From positions 124,001-188,000 of the forward strand of contig JAYMGJ010000086.1 of the NCBI GenBank assembly GCA_037178675.1: a DNA stretch of 64,000 bases, given 5' to 3'. The notes under the pieces were generated by a model. It was not told the DNA's origin. It saw only the letters and a program-made list of their open reading frames with translations, and did no database searches. Position numbers and translations under genes: made by a program. This document shows, piece by piece, positions 1-11,109 of this stretch. The DNA comes from Scleroderma bovista (lineage: Eukaryota > Basidiomycota > Agaricomycetes > Boletales > Sclerodermataceae). The first letter of the stretch is position 1, and each line of letters starts with the position of its first letter.

Positions 1-1
1 C

Positions 2-2892
2 TATGATTCTGAAGATGACGATCGCCGGGACCGCAATGGTCGACGTCTGCGCAGACCTCCACCTGAGACCACCACAGACCCTTCACAACTTGGCGTACAA
101 CCGATGTCATATGTTCCCACTGTACCCACTGTCACAGTCGGAGGTGTACAACCAACTAGAGAGGGCGAACAACCCACTGGGGTTTCTGATGAACAAGGGG
201 GAGCGCACCCTCCTCGGCGCCAGTTTGAGCTCGCAGACGAGGATCGTCCGCTTGGACGACGTGATGAACCAGAAGAGCATAGGCAACGCAATGAGCAAGA
301 GGAACCACGGCGTAGGCGCGACGACGAAGAAGAGGCACCAAGGCGTAGGCGCAGCGACGAAGAAGAGGCACCACGGCGTAGGCGCGACGACGACGAAGAG
401 GAACCACGGCGTAGACGGAGTGACGAAGAGTTTCCCGATACAGGAGGTCCCAGACGACGCCCCAGTGACCATACAGCGTATTCCGGCGAGCCAGGTGACT
501 ATGAAAGACGCCCATCTATCCTGCGTACCCCCCGACCGGACTATGGAGACGGAGGCCCTGGAGCCCCGCACTCGTACCCTCCTCAGTCCCCTGTGCCGCC
601 TACTATTATCAGGCTTGGTGGCGAGATGGACCATGGCCCTCCTCACGTATCCCCACCGCCCCGATCCCGTAGGCACTATGGTGAGTTGACTTCGAATCCT
701 TATCACTCCAGTCCTGAATTCTATTCTCAGATCGACCCGCATCTCCCATGGGGTATGAGCATGAGATACGGCGTGTACCACCGGGAGGTACCACCATTCC
801 TCGCCTACCTTCAGAGGGTGGGAGGTCTCATCGTTATCCCCCATCGGCTGCAGGCTCAGTGGCTGGAATACCTCATGACCTGCGAGATCCTCATGACATA
901 CAAGATCCTCATGATATGCGAGATCCTCGTGACATGCGAGACCCTCATGACAGGCGAGACCCTCATGACAGGCGAGATCCTCATCGCACGCCTTCCCGAG
1001 GTGGACCTCAAATGGCAGAAGGTAGTGGACGCCCACCCAGTGAGATTGCTCACCGCGTTCCAGCACCACCAACGCCCGAACATATTCTTCCAGGATCAGA
1101 ACAAACGCAGCTTGCCGATGATGCCTTACGCGATCAACACGAGCGTCTCGACGAAGCAGAACGTGAATTGGCACAAATTGTACATGATGCTCATGATTCT
1201 GAGATGAGACGCGAGGACGAATTCCGTTCAAATGAGGAAGCCCGCCAGCATACATTCCTGGAGAATGAGGCTCAGAGAGATGCCGAGACCCGACAGCGAG
1301 GAGACGCCCTGTTCCGTGAACTCGAGGAGAGGGTGGCCAGCGTTCCACCCATTCCACCCATTCCCGTTCCTCCGCCTCGCGATCCTGAGCAAGCATCCAT
1401 CATCGAGTCCATCCGAACTGCCACTCAGGACGCGGCAGCTCGCCATGCAGCTGATATTTTGGAAACCGTTCGCATGGAAAGGGAACTACTTGAAAAGGAA
1501 CGTGAGCAAAATGCTGCGGAGCGTGAACGCCAGCGTGCCGAATTGGCGGCTGAGCGGCAGCACATTAATGAAGAACGTGAGGCCAGGGTTCGAGAGCTGG
1601 AAGAGGAGCTCGACCGTGTTCGCGCAGAGCTTGACAGCGAGCGGCAGCTACGCATGACCGAAACCGAAGAAGCTCGTACGGCAGCTGCAGAGCGCGATGA
1701 CGCGTTGCGGAATCAGCTGGCTGACATCGCCAATATGGTGCAACAGAACCATGCATGCTGCGAGGACAACAAGGCCGCGAACGAAGCGCAGTGGACAGAA
1801 AAACAACAGTGGAAGACCGAAAGAGACAATCAGATTCACGAATTGCTAGGTATAGTGGCGAGAATCGTTGAGGAACAAGCAGCTGCCAGGCAACGGGAAG
1901 AGGAGCTTAGACAAGCAGACGAGAACAAACCTAGTGAGTGTGCATGAGATCTGTCAAATGTGAATGGACCTAACGGGTAACTAGGCATCGAGCAAGTCCT
2001 CGAAGAGCTTAGAACTCAGAATAATGACCAGAGAGACCTGCTTAATGCGCTGTCTGAAAGTGCGTACCGTGTTCATAGTTCTCTATACCCTGCTAATCAA
2101 ATGATGCTAGCCTGGAGGACGGACACTCAAAGACAACACGATGACCTTGTTAATACCGTCCGTGCTACTGCCAATGAGCAAGTGCCGTACAATGTGCAAG
2201 GGGTGCGTGGATTCCTTACCTAGTTCAACCAAGCACGTGTGACAATTATGTTCAGTACTTGGACGAATTCAGTAAGGCCCTTGCCAGTGAAGTCCGGATG
2301 CTCCTGGGCGAAGTTGGCAAGCTGCGCGAGGAGCGAAGATCTATACAACAGTGCGTTTTGTTGTCAAACCAAATAATTGTAGTTGACGATGATTGTTCAG
2401 CGAACTTGGGTTCTTGATGATGATGAAGTCCAAGTATGGTCCCGGGGGTGAATTTGATTCAGAATGGTTTGTGGTCTACGTTTGGGCCTCTGGATGTTAG
2501 CTTACGGTCAGAAACAGGCAACCGCCACCTCCCCCTCCTGATGCACCGGTGCCTCCACCTGAAGGACCTCCTCCGCCAGTAGAGCCTATGCATGTCCGAC
2601 CTGGTTGGCGTCCTGTCCAACAACGGGCTCCTACCAGACGCATCCGTAAGCCGAGGCAGGAAGTGCCCCTTGCGCCAGAGCCCGCGCCGGAACCTAGACA
2701 CGCGCAATCATGGGCAACATGGCATCGTGAGTCGGACGTCGATAGTTTGAGGAATGGACTCTGACCGAGACTTTAACAGCACATCCCTCGTTGGCACCTA
2801 CCCCGCCATCGATTGAGCCGACGCTGGTGGTGCCTGATCGGCAGAGTCCTGGACTATTCGGGCCCCGGTCTCCGCGTGGTTCATACCGTTGA
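2..2892 (+). CDS. Coiled-coil Arg/Pro-rich protein, copy 1 (5'-truncated by window edge)
   Basis: I do not recognise a function. The reading frame is already open at the window edge, so the start is missing. Exon one (to 680) is Arg/Glu-rich with an 11-residue repeat around EEAPRRRRSDE. A 50-nt intron (681-730) restores frame into a second exon with six RDPHDM-like hexapeptides, followed by a long Glu/Arg-rich coiled coil (about 1130-1930). Several short downstream exons follow by homology to copy 2: LAWRTDTQRQ (about 2107), YLDEFSKALASEVRMLLGE (about 2258), ELGFLMMMKSKYGPGGEF (about 2400), a Pro-rich segment (2510-2730), and a last exon ending RSPRGSYR-stop at 2890-2892. The same modules in the same order occur at 57741-60732, which is the best evidence that these small exons are real. 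Internal exon borders after 1930 are inferred. Confidence 0.7.
295..430 (+). repeat. Coding minisatellite, about 33-bp unit
   Basis: Four imperfect 30-33-bp units encode the pattern EE(A/E)PRRRR(S/D)DE inside copy 1 of the coiled-coil protein. Units keep the reading frame, so length changes would not break the protein. Confidence 0.8.
862..990 (+). repeat. Coding minisatellite, 18-bp unit
   Basis: About six units of 18 bp (consensus around cgagatcctcatgacatg) encode RDPHDM-like hexapeptides in copy 1 of the coiled-coil protein. I saw no equivalent array in copy 2 at 57741-60732. Confidence 0.8.
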
Positions 2893-3601
2893 GCTTTAGT
2901 CTGGCTCATGCATCAAGAATTCCCACATCATTCATGACACTGATCGACTGTTATGACCACTCACGATTCCCCTTACAACTGACTGAAGTAATGGTTTTAC
3001 GCAATTATCATTATCTATGCTGTTTTATTGACATTTGAAGTCCTTGCTTACCCTTCGTTTCGGCTTTCATTGGAACTTTCTATCTTCATTCATAACGACC
3101 AAAATGTACTGGCGATGATGCTTTATTTCCTTGATTATAATTGATTGCTTCATGCGCATGTCCTTGTATCGTATGATTGAATCCATGTTCGTTTGTCTCC
3201 ATCCGCAATTCCCAATCAAATGAACTCGCAACTCTTATCCGTTGTGATTTTTACTGGGGATATGTAACGCAGTCTGCAGGACGGATATATAACGCTCATG
3301 CGGTAAGCTTTCAAAAGGAGAGCACCACTCAAGCTGCACAAAGCTCCGACGGGTTGATACAACCTAATCTCACTATGCATGCGTAAGGGTGCCTACATTG
3401 GCGACCGCACCAGCAATGACAGGGTAACTGTGACTGAGGTGGTGTCCATAGTAGCTGGCTGCATGACGTCGTGTAAACTCGACATTGAGCTGGGCGTGAT
3501 GGTGGAATTTGTTTGCAAGCCTATGCCAAACAGTGAGTAGTCGTAGTCAAGATGCATGGCAAGAAGATATTTTTGATATCCATACATATGAGGAAACAAT
3601 A
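2893..3601. other. Intergenic, no gene seen
   Basis: AT-richer sequence between two convergent genes, the coiled-coil gene (+) and the gene ending at 3602 (-). It probably holds both 3' UTRs. The short open frames show no recognisable family and no consistent splice structure. Confidence 0.6.
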
Positions 3602-4391
3602 TCAAGATTCCTCACGCGATGCCACGTCCTCCAGCATGCTTTTCAACTTCTTGGCGAGACCCTCCGTCAGCTGGGTGGGACCATCTGATGTGCAGAGCCG
3701 ATACGATGGCATTGCTTGGTATGTGTCCGGCAGGATCTGTGGCAATAAAGTGTAAAAAGCTCCGCTTTCTGAACAAGACAGACAAAACTCACTCGACTAT
3801 CTTCCACGAGTACCGACCCGATAATATCATCGGGGTCACCCACTCTACCGAGGGCAGGAATATTACGGCTATCTATCAGTATTGCATTGAATAAGGAACC
3901 GAAACGGTGAGGAGATGGAAGCATGGCGCGGACCGTTTATATGCATCCAACCGTTCTGAAGCTGAAGCGCATTGTTCATCCACACTTTATCTACACCTTC
4001 TCGAAGGCCCTGCTGAATAGTATCTTGCATGAGATGTCTAAACTCCGCTGACGAGGACGTGTCAGTACCCTCGAGAAGATACGAATAACTTCCGCGCACG
4101 ATTCTCTACAAAGTCGTTGAGGCCTGCTTCGACGTCTCCAGTAACGGCCCCCAGCGCGATGGCTGGAAGCCAGCCAATAATGGTTGCTGACTTGCTGGAT
4201 GGTGGCGGAGTTGAAAGGAAAGACACGGCATATGCAGGGGTGGACACAGATGGGTCTACGGGATGTGGAACAGAGACGAGATGGTAAAACAAGTCTGGTC
4301 TGGAGGGATCAGAAGTTGCTGCCCGCGAGGAGCCCCTACGGCGCGCAAGGAGTGAACCTGCTAGCAAGTCTTTACTGAAGTGACTGAACAT
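3602..4391 (-). CDS. Conserved-looking fungal protein, probably mitochondrial, function unknown
   Basis: Four exons can be joined cleanly on the minus strand. Introns are 4048-4099, 3873-3933 and 3737-3792 (52, 61 and 56 nt), with a CTGAC branch site in the first. The chosen start at 4391 gives an N-terminus rich in Arg, Ser, Ala and Leu with almost no acidic residue (MFSHFSKDLLAGSLLARRRG), which looks like a mitochondrial presequence. The mature part holds a hydrophobic Gly/Ala stretch (GWLPAIALGAVTGD), then an acidic/amphipathic segment with DTIQQGLREGVDKVW, then IPALGRVGDPDDIIGSVLVED and a C-terminal PSYRLCTSDG. I believe similar short proteins are common in Agaricomycetes, but I cannot name a function. 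An upstream in-frame Met would extend the N-terminus by up to about 58 residues. Confidence 0.7.
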
Positions 4392-4776
4392 TATGCGGTA
4401 CGGACGTGCCACATGGGTCAAATTCGTAGTCAAGCGGTGGTAATCCCTTTCAATAAAGCGTATGGGTAGGCAGGAAAACGCTGCTGGGCCATGGTAAACG
4501 CGAGTTGAGGGGGCGAGTCGCAGCCGTGTCGAAGTTAATTTCATGGCACAACTAGACTCGGCCAAACGGACTGCACTGCGTCATCGCATTCCAAATTTGG
4601 AAGGTTCTGTAGTAAGCGGCACGGGAAAATATTACATCAGCTACTATACAGCACCACCAAGCCGCAAATGACTACACATCCACCAGCATTGCATCTTCTC
4701 CAGTTACTTCACTCCACGAGACAGGTATGGGCCAGCATTTTCCCTGTTGTTTTCGATGCTGATAGTTCCTTGCAGA
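4392..4776. promoter_or_regulatory. Divergent promoter region with likely 5'-UTR intron of eL41
   Basis: This region separates the minus-strand gene starting at 4391 from the eL41 start at 4777. A probable 5'-UTR intron of eL41 runs from the GTATGG near 4725 to the TTGCAG at 4770-4775, ending one base before the ATG. No TATA box or known ribosomal-protein promoter motif was obvious. Confidence 0.45.
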
Positions 4777-4924
4777 ATGAGAGAGAAGTGGAAGAAAAAA
4801 CGTTCCCGGAGGCTCAGACGTAAGCGCAGAAAGATGAGAGCCCGTTCCAGTGCGTAGTGGATCTTACCTGCCAAATATCATCGGTCTAACTATCACAATT
4901 CTCGTCATCACCTTCACAGAGTAA
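4777..4924 (+). CDS. RPL41: 60S ribosomal protein eL41
   Basis: This is the smallest ribosomal protein, 25 residues and almost all Arg/Lys; it bridges the two subunits. It begins MREKWKKKRSRR and contains the family core RRKRRKMRARS. Exon one is 4777-4849. Without splicing it would end SSA-stop, but a GTGCGT donor at 4850 and a TTCACAG acceptor at 4919, with CTAAC branch site, remove 70 nt. That joins the last A to AG-TAA, giving the canonical C-terminal Lys followed by a stop at 4922-4924. The intron therefore splits the final codon. Length and sequence match the family exactly, so the identification is firm; only the use of the intron is inferred. Confidence 0.93.
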
Positions 4925-5432
4925 ACGTCGCTTCACAGTTGAGCCTGTGCAGCTGATCACGGTGCCCGTTTCATTCTTCCGCACTCTACCTACTGCTTGG
5001 CGCCAAAATCGCCACATTGTTCATCCCAAGCAGTACGAGGTTCGGATCACCGGGAAGCATGCTCACACGCTCTTTGCTGTCTCTTGGATGAATTGATATG
5101 GGCAGAGGCTTCTTACCGTCACTGCTACATATTTCCTTCGTATCAGGACACGCGTGGGAGCCAGGAGAAGCAACTGTGGAGTCGTTTTTTACTTGGAATT
5201 GTACCACAAGCATGACTTTGGCAAAGTGAATGAATTGCATTCCCGTGTATTCGTCTCCAGTTAATTCCTGAATGATGAGAACCATTGAGGCTCTTGAGGC
5301 ACTGTAGTATCCTGGTTTACATCGTTTTGTTGGAATTCGACCAATTACTCGAAGTAAACGTAATTTGGATCGCTGTTTGAACCTGACCTGCTCTACAGCC
5401 TTGGCGTTCGTCGGTTGCAGTGATTGGAACTC
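4925..5432. other. Intergenic between eL41 and the EXPERA gene
   Basis: Contains the eL41 3' UTR and the promoter of the downstream gene. The open frames on both strands look like noise: no family motif and no consistent splice sites. Confidence 0.6.
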
Positions 5433-6202
5433 ATGACGACACGCAAACCCTTCAGCTCCCGCCCGTTGGATCGTATTTACTTCTTGTTCTTCTTGGTGAG
5501 CAAGCCCATTAAGCAGTCCATTTTACAGGACGAATGGATGTCATAACTTGCATAGATCCACATACCTGCAACTCTCTTACTCGACTGCCAGGCCCTCTAC
5601 CCCACATGGGCCATACCCTCTCTTCTCCAGTCCTTTTCCCATATGTACGTGGACCTCTCCGCGGACCCCCTCATCGCGGGCGTGCTGGGGTATACTGCGG
5701 GTGACTTTACGTGGTTCAGGTCTTTACTATATCTCGAGTTGTGAGTACAAACCATCTCACACGTCCTGTCGTGACTCACGGATGTTCTTCGGCCTTTCCT
5801 CGTCTACCCCTACCTACACAGCTTTTTCCAGCTGCCTGTGTTCGTTCTCGGAGCATTTAAAATCTGGCAAGGTATGCCCGCACACTCTTTCTTTCATGGA
5901 CTCGATCAGAGTCCCTGCCTGTAGGTTCATCTAGCATATACCCATTGCTCCTCATCTATGGCGCCTCGACTACCACGACTGTGCTGCCTTGCCTAGTGGT
6001 GCTTCTCACGACGCCCATCACAAATGTTGAGACAATTGCTGCGGGTACACATTCCATCACCCCATTCCAACAGCTCCTATTGCTTTCAAGCTACCTGCCC
6101 TTCTTATTGATCCCACTCCTGATGACAGTGGATATGGCCTTCCGTTTATCGAGTTTGGTCCCGATTGGGACGGTTACTGCGGCCAAGCAGAAAGCAACGT
6201 AA
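5433..6202 (+). CDS. TMEM97/sigma-2 receptor-like EXPERA-domain membrane protein
   Basis: Four exons: 5433-5495, 5556-5740, 5822-5871 and 5925-6202. Introns are 60, 81 and 53 nt and all keep frame. The protein has the EXPERA (EBP/TMEM97) layout: a basic N-terminus (MTTRKPFSSRPLDRIYF), a first membrane segment running into IHIPATLLLDCQALYP, a luminal part with DPLIAGVLGYTAGDFTWFRSL, then three further hydrophobic segments (FFFQLPVFVLGAFKIW; the IYPLLLIYGAST region; LLSSYLPFLLIPLLMTVDM). It ends in a short basic tail, TAAKQKAT. In animals this family sits in the ER and affects sterol handling; the fungal role is not established. About 190 residues, close to family length. Confidence 0.85.
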
Positions 6203-7091
6203 CTGTCTTTGATGTACATACTCAGGATTTTTTTTTTTCGGAATCCAACGTGTGGGCCCCAGCCAGAGCTAGTGAGTATGCACAAACGTTGGCAGGGATG
6301 ACACAAGTGACAGGGAAGGTTGCGTTCAGGCAACATTCATGCCTTGTGGGACATTCACCACATGGCATAGATAAGCTATCAAGGTGATCCGAGGCTTCTT
6401 CCAGCTGTTTAAAAGTTGCGACATGTCAGTGGTCGAGGTGCGTGAGGTGTGAACCTTTGTATAGATCAACTCCGTAGATACGGTACTTGCCAGGCTTTGA
6501 AACTGCTCTCACGTGATCCTTGTAACCAAACCTGGAAAAGATATGGCCATTCTCCGAATCTCAGGAAGATGTGCTCACGAAAGTGGTCGATGCTGGCAAG
6601 CCTTCTAACGCAGTCCAATCACTCCTGGGTCAAGGCGGGTCAACTTGTCAAGGCCCCGCAAAATGTCACTTCACGTCGGTGTCGAGGCACAATCATGCGG
6701 AAATTTTCATCTTGATATATGTACCGCATTCGTACAGCTTTGTACTGCTTGTGCAGAGCCCTCCAGTCCTTTCAATAACGCAGACGTGCCAAGCGACTTC
6801 GCTCGTACGACCTCATCGTTCTCTCATCTAAGTCATCTTCCGATCAACTTACAATTGTCATTCGGTTTATTCTTCGCGACGCAGGTTTTGGCTGTGACCT
6901 ACAGAAGTTTCCGTGAATTTCGTTCTCGCCAGTTACACCCTTAACTGCGCGTTCCTTGGTTCACCTCAGACGTAGTTTGCAATTACCTCACTCGGCCTCT
7001 ATCCGCTTATCGAAGGAAACGGTTTCATAGGTCAGCTTGCAAATTCCTAAACGTTATGGATGTGCAATAAACTCTTTTGCAGCTGAATTCC
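6203..7091. other. Intergenic upstream of the TPR-HET gene
   Basis: A few short open frames (for example around 6560-6720) show no family signature. An acceptor-like TTTTGCAG at 7074-7081 just before the TPR-HET start suggests a 5'-UTR intron. An A/T-rich run lies near 6228-6240. Confidence 0.5.
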
Positions 7092-9734
7092 ATGGGAAAC
7101 AATCACAGTGCGAAAGCTAGGGACTTTTACGTGCGTGCTTACGAGCTTGCAGAGAGATACCACACCGAAGGTGCCGAGGCTGACCTTGACGAGGCAATAA
7201 AATTGTACCGCGCAAACTTAGCTCTCCTTTCAAAGGAGAGTCGCGTCCGGGCCCACACTCTCAATGCCCTCGGATCGTGCCTCTCAACCCGATTCAAATC
7301 ACAGGGTGCATTGCCGGACTTAGATGAAGCTATTTCCCATCACCGAGAGGTGTTGGAGCACTGTCTTCCGGGACATCCTCTTCGTCTCCTATCCCTCGAT
7401 AACCTTGGTCTCTGCCTTTCAACCAGATTCAAGTCTCAGGGTGCACTGACTGATTTAAACGAGGCCACAGCCCTTCACCAAGAAGCGTTGGAGCTCCTTC
7501 CTCCACGACATCCAGATCGCTTTGCTTCCCTCAACAACCTGGGACTTTGTCTTTCGACAAGGTTTAAGGTGCAGGGTGCATTGGTCGACCTGGACCGCGC
7601 CATTACGCTCCGTCGAGCGGCCTTGGAGTGCTGTCCTCTGGAGCATCCACTCAGATTTTTGGCTCTCAACAACCTTGGAAATTGCCTTTTAACTCAGTTC
7701 AAGGCACGAGGGAAATCAGCTGACTTGGAAGAAGGGATTTCCCTTCATCACCAAGCTTTGGAACTTTGTCCAGGAGGTCATCCGCTTCGATCTTCAGCGC
7801 TCAATAGCCTTGGAGTTTCCCTTTTGACCAGGTTCAAGTCGCAAAGTATATCGGCTGACCTAGACTCAGCAATTGCCCGTCATCAGGAAGCTTTGGAACT
7901 CCTTCCTGCAGGTCATCCCGACCGGTCGACTTCCCTTAATAGACTCGGAGCTTGTCTTGAGGCCAGGTTCGAGTCACAGGGCACATTGGCTGATCTGGAA
8001 GAGTCCGTTGCTTTATATCACGCAGCATTAGAACTCTGCCCCCCGGGAACTTCAAAATGGGATAGAGCCGCTAGAACTCTCTGTAGGAGCCTTGAAAATC
8101 GGTTCAAGTGGCTAGGTTCCATGTCGGATATTGAAGAGGCAACGAGGCTCCAACAAGCCCTGCCGCGGCTCAACGGTCATCCCTCACTGATATCCAACGG
8201 CCCCTCAGAACTCAGGCAGATTGTCGGTGATATTATTCACGATGCATTGGGAACCATGCCACCCCGGCTCTTTAATACCAATACCGGCATCCTTTGTAAC
8301 CGTGATGCCCAGATATCAGAGTTCGAGTGTAGCACGCAATACACTGAGCTCCTGAATTCTGTGGCATCAAACGCCACTGCTCATGACTGGCAACCCAAAC
8401 TTGATCATATTCGTGCCACTATTGCAAGCTACTTCCAGTATGCCACGCTATCCCACAGATGGAACGATGTAGAACCACTATTACACGACATCGCAGGTCG
8501 TGGCAGTATTTATGCTATGCCGGAATCGGGTGCCGTGATGAGCCTCGCGAAGCTCCAAGCATTTTGTCGAACTGCCGTCGCGCAAGGTTATTCGTGGGCA
8601 TGGAGTGACACTTGCTGTATTGACAAGACCAACAGTGTCGAACTTCAAGAATCAATTGGGTGCATGTTTTTGTGGTATCAGCGATCGGCGTTGACGATCG
8701 TGTATCTAGCCGACCTTCCTATGAGTCCTGGTCTCGGACTCCTCTCCAGTAGTGAATGGTTTAAGCGGGGCTGGACCCTACAAGAGCTGCTGGCGCCCCC
8801 TACAATGTTATTTTACACCAAAGATTGGACACTTTACATGACTCGCCAGTCAAAGAACCATAAGAAGGATCCCATCGTCCTCCAGGAGCTCGAAAGGGTT
8901 ACCGGTGTCGCCTCGCGCTACCTTACGGATTTTTATCCCGGCATGGACAACGCACGATTACGACTTCAGTGGGCGTCAGGACGTCGTACTACACGACCAG
9001 AAGATGTGGCCTATTCACTGTTTGGGGTCTTCGATCTTCATTTGCTTGTCTTGTATGGTGAAGGGAAGGAGAAAGCTCTCGGGCGCCTACTGCAAGAGAT
9101 CATATCACAGTCGGGAGACACTTCGGTTCTGGACTGGATTGGGGAGGCGTCTTCATTCCATAGCTGTTTTCCTACCACCATCACACCTTACCACAGGATT
9201 CCCTATGCTCCGACGACTCTCAGCCACGCTGCTATGCGACGATCCATATCAAGACTTCGGCAATTTGTTTCCCCCAGTGACGCACTGAAGCTGCATGAGA
9301 AGCTGGGCGACTTACCTCTTCCGCGGTTTGAAAATCGCAGGCTTGTCCTCCCATGCATCGCCCACCGAGTTAAAGCGGTCAAACGGAAGCGGCCCCATCT
9401 CGATAGTCACGTGTACGAAATTCAGGCGATGGGATTGAAACCGCTTGAAATTGTCTCCCAGGACGCGCTCATAGAAAAGCCGCAGAATAATTCGCCGTAT
9501 ATTCTGATCCGGATCTGGGACCAGACGCTACTGGATGGTTCGGAGGCGCAAGACGAGGATGTTGCTTACAGGTTAATGGCGGAGCTTGAACAGCCGTTCA
9601 GTGCACTTATGATAGAACAAGTGCATCATGGTAGGGAGTACAAAAGGATCCTGGCTTCTCACCTTATTGTTGGACGAGTCGAGGATTCGGCTAGTATCGC
9701 GAATAGTGAATTAATAACATTGGACATTGTATGA
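7092..9734 (+). CDS. TPR-repeat plus HET-domain protein
   Basis: A single long exon of about 880 residues. The ATG at 7092 is preferred because it sits in a CCATGG context and gives MGNNHSAK, which fits an N-myristoylation signal (Gly2, Ser6). The N-terminal third has about eight tandem units of 44-46 residues with the core LGxCLSTRFKSQGxLxDLxxAI, the TPR type usual in large basidiomycete repeat proteins. The C-terminal half carries the HET blocks in order: YATLSHRW (about 8440), DTCCIDKT (about 8608), WYQRSALTIVYL, RGWTLQELLAPP (about 8766), FYTKDW, and RTTRPEDVAYSLFGVF with YGEGKEKAL (about 8990-9075). HET domains trigger non-self recognition and cell death in filamentous ascomycetes; basidiomycete roles are less clear. 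No stop or frameshift is seen. Confidence 0.9.
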   Translation: MGNNHSAKARDFYVRAYELAERYHTEGAEADLDEAIKLYRANLALLSKESRVRAHTLNALGSCLSTRFKSQGALPDLDEAISHHREVLEHCLPGHPLRLLSLDNLGLCLSTRFKSQGALTDLNEATALHQEALELLPPRHPDRFASLNNLGLCLSTRFKVQGALVDLDRAITLRRAALECCPLEHPLRFLALNNLGNCLLTQFKARGKSADLEEGISLHHQALELCPGGHPLRSSALNSLGVSLLTRFKSQSISADLDSAIARHQEALELLPAGHPDRSTSLNRLGACLEARFESQGTLADLEESVALYHAALELCPPGTSKWDRAARTLCRSLENRFKWLGSMSDIEEATRLQQALPRLNGHPSLISNGPSELRQIVGDIIHDALGTMPPRLFNTNTGILCNRDAQISEFECSTQYTELLNSVASNATAHDWQPKLDHIRATIASYFQYATLSHRWNDVEPLLHDIAGRGSIYAMPESGAVMSLAKLQAFCRTAVAQGYSWAWSDTCCIDKTNSVELQESIGCMFLWYQRSALTIVYLADLPMSPGLGLLSSSEWFKRGWTLQELLAPPTMLFYTKDWTLYMTRQSKNHKKDPIVLQELERVTGVASRYLTDFYPGMDNARLRLQWASGRRTTRPEDVAYSLFGVFDLHLLVLYGEGKEKALGRLLQEIISQSGDTSVLDWIGEASSFHSCFPTTITPYHRIPYAPTTLSHAAMRRSISRLRQFVSPSDALKLHEKLGDLPLPRFENRRLVLPCIAHRVKAVKRKRPHLDSHVYEIQAMGLKPLEIVSQDALIEKPQNNSPYILIRIWDQTLLDGSEAQDEDVAYRLMAELEQPFSALMIEQVHHGREYKRILASHLIVGRVEDSASIANSELITLDIV

Positions 9735-11109
9735 TGGATGACTTCTTGTAGGACGTTCATTATTATACCCATGTACTTATAGCAGCTACTAGCCAGTGGA
9801 GATTGAGGTAACAACTTCAGCCCTCTAGGGATGCCGTATTGCCTTTCACCCCCCACATCAGGACTCGAATTGATAGGCCCCTAGTACATCTGTACTTTGC
9901 GGATAGTGTCGATCATAGGCACTGTATAGTGCTTTCTGTGTATTCCCATTCAGGTCCAACTTTGGATTCGTATTTTGCCTCCTCCGCTACATCACTTCGG
10001 TAACATGCGGCCTACATGGCTATATGGCTTCAGTCGTTCTTGCTACTAGTTTCCGACCTCATTCCTAGGCTGACCATTTTGCAGACCTAGCAAAGTTGCT
10101 GTATCTATGCTCTGTTGGGCCTGACCATCGACGCCCTTCGTGAGCATCTGATGTGTCGGTTAACTTTCACTGGGGGTTCTCGTTCCTCTGATGCCTACTC
10201 GCTGAGCTGACTGTAAGTGTTCCTTTAGATTTGGATCACGGGCTATGACGAACCAACATCTCAGTACTCGTTAGGGTTGATATGATCATTGGCAGCCGGA
10301 ATTTGCCTATAGGCATCACGACCCAATCATGGTCGGGTATCAATTATAGAATGCTTCGTACTTCTACTAAAGCTACTGCCACAGCCGTGATCACTCATGC
10401 TCTGCCGAGCAGGCACTTCCCTCAGAAACTTATATTGGTCAGAATTTGCATCTTACGCCCAATGATACACCCTCTGGCCAACTTCCAAACACTGCGGCTT
10501 CGCTCAAATTACGCGGATGTGTACGTGCAAAATGTCTGTCCCTTCTAAGAACTCTAAATTAGTCAAGGATGAAACAAGAATAGGCGGCTCTTCCTGTGCA
10601 CACCGAAAGTGCAAAGTTCTGCCTAGGTATTATGTAGTATGTTCCTTCACCGAGATCGTGCTAACGCTCAACGCTAACAATTATGAAATCACAATCATCC
10701 CCCTGATATCGTAAATGCGACAGTGTAATATGTGGTCACTGTTCTGTTCCCATCTTTCCACACCTTCATGCCATTTTCGTCTACTTCTGTGATCACATGA
10801 GTCCATTGAGCTTCTGTCAGTTGACCTCCGCTGTCAATCTCCGTTTTTCATTCTTTGTTACTCAGGAAATTTTTTTATATTCTTCGCAGGTCATCTGTCA
10901 GTGCCCCATTTTTCTCGTTGTGGATAGGAATCAAGTTCATTTCCGAGAAAGTACTATCACGCTACCGAAGTGGACGCTCTGACGTGTAAGCAGATGCATT
11001 AACGCCAAAGACAATTCTAGCGGTAGAACCTGCAGTTCACAGAAGAAGCTGGAGAAGATATGGGTTGTACTTCTTGTAAGTGACGCCTAAGTAAAGTGCG
11101 AATTTTGAG
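9735..11109. other. Intergenic, no gene seen
   Basis: About 1.4 kb with only short frames (such as 10282-10548) that resemble no family and lack convincing splicing. A short ATG with GTAAGT downstream at 11059-11078 (MGCTS) might be a first exon of the next gene; this is not proven. Confidence 0.5.

Noticed and set aside
107..1396. 429-residue minus-strand open frame
   Set aside because: It is the antisense shadow of the Arg-rich coding exons and their repeats; the plus-strand frames match copy 2 while this one has no counterpart.
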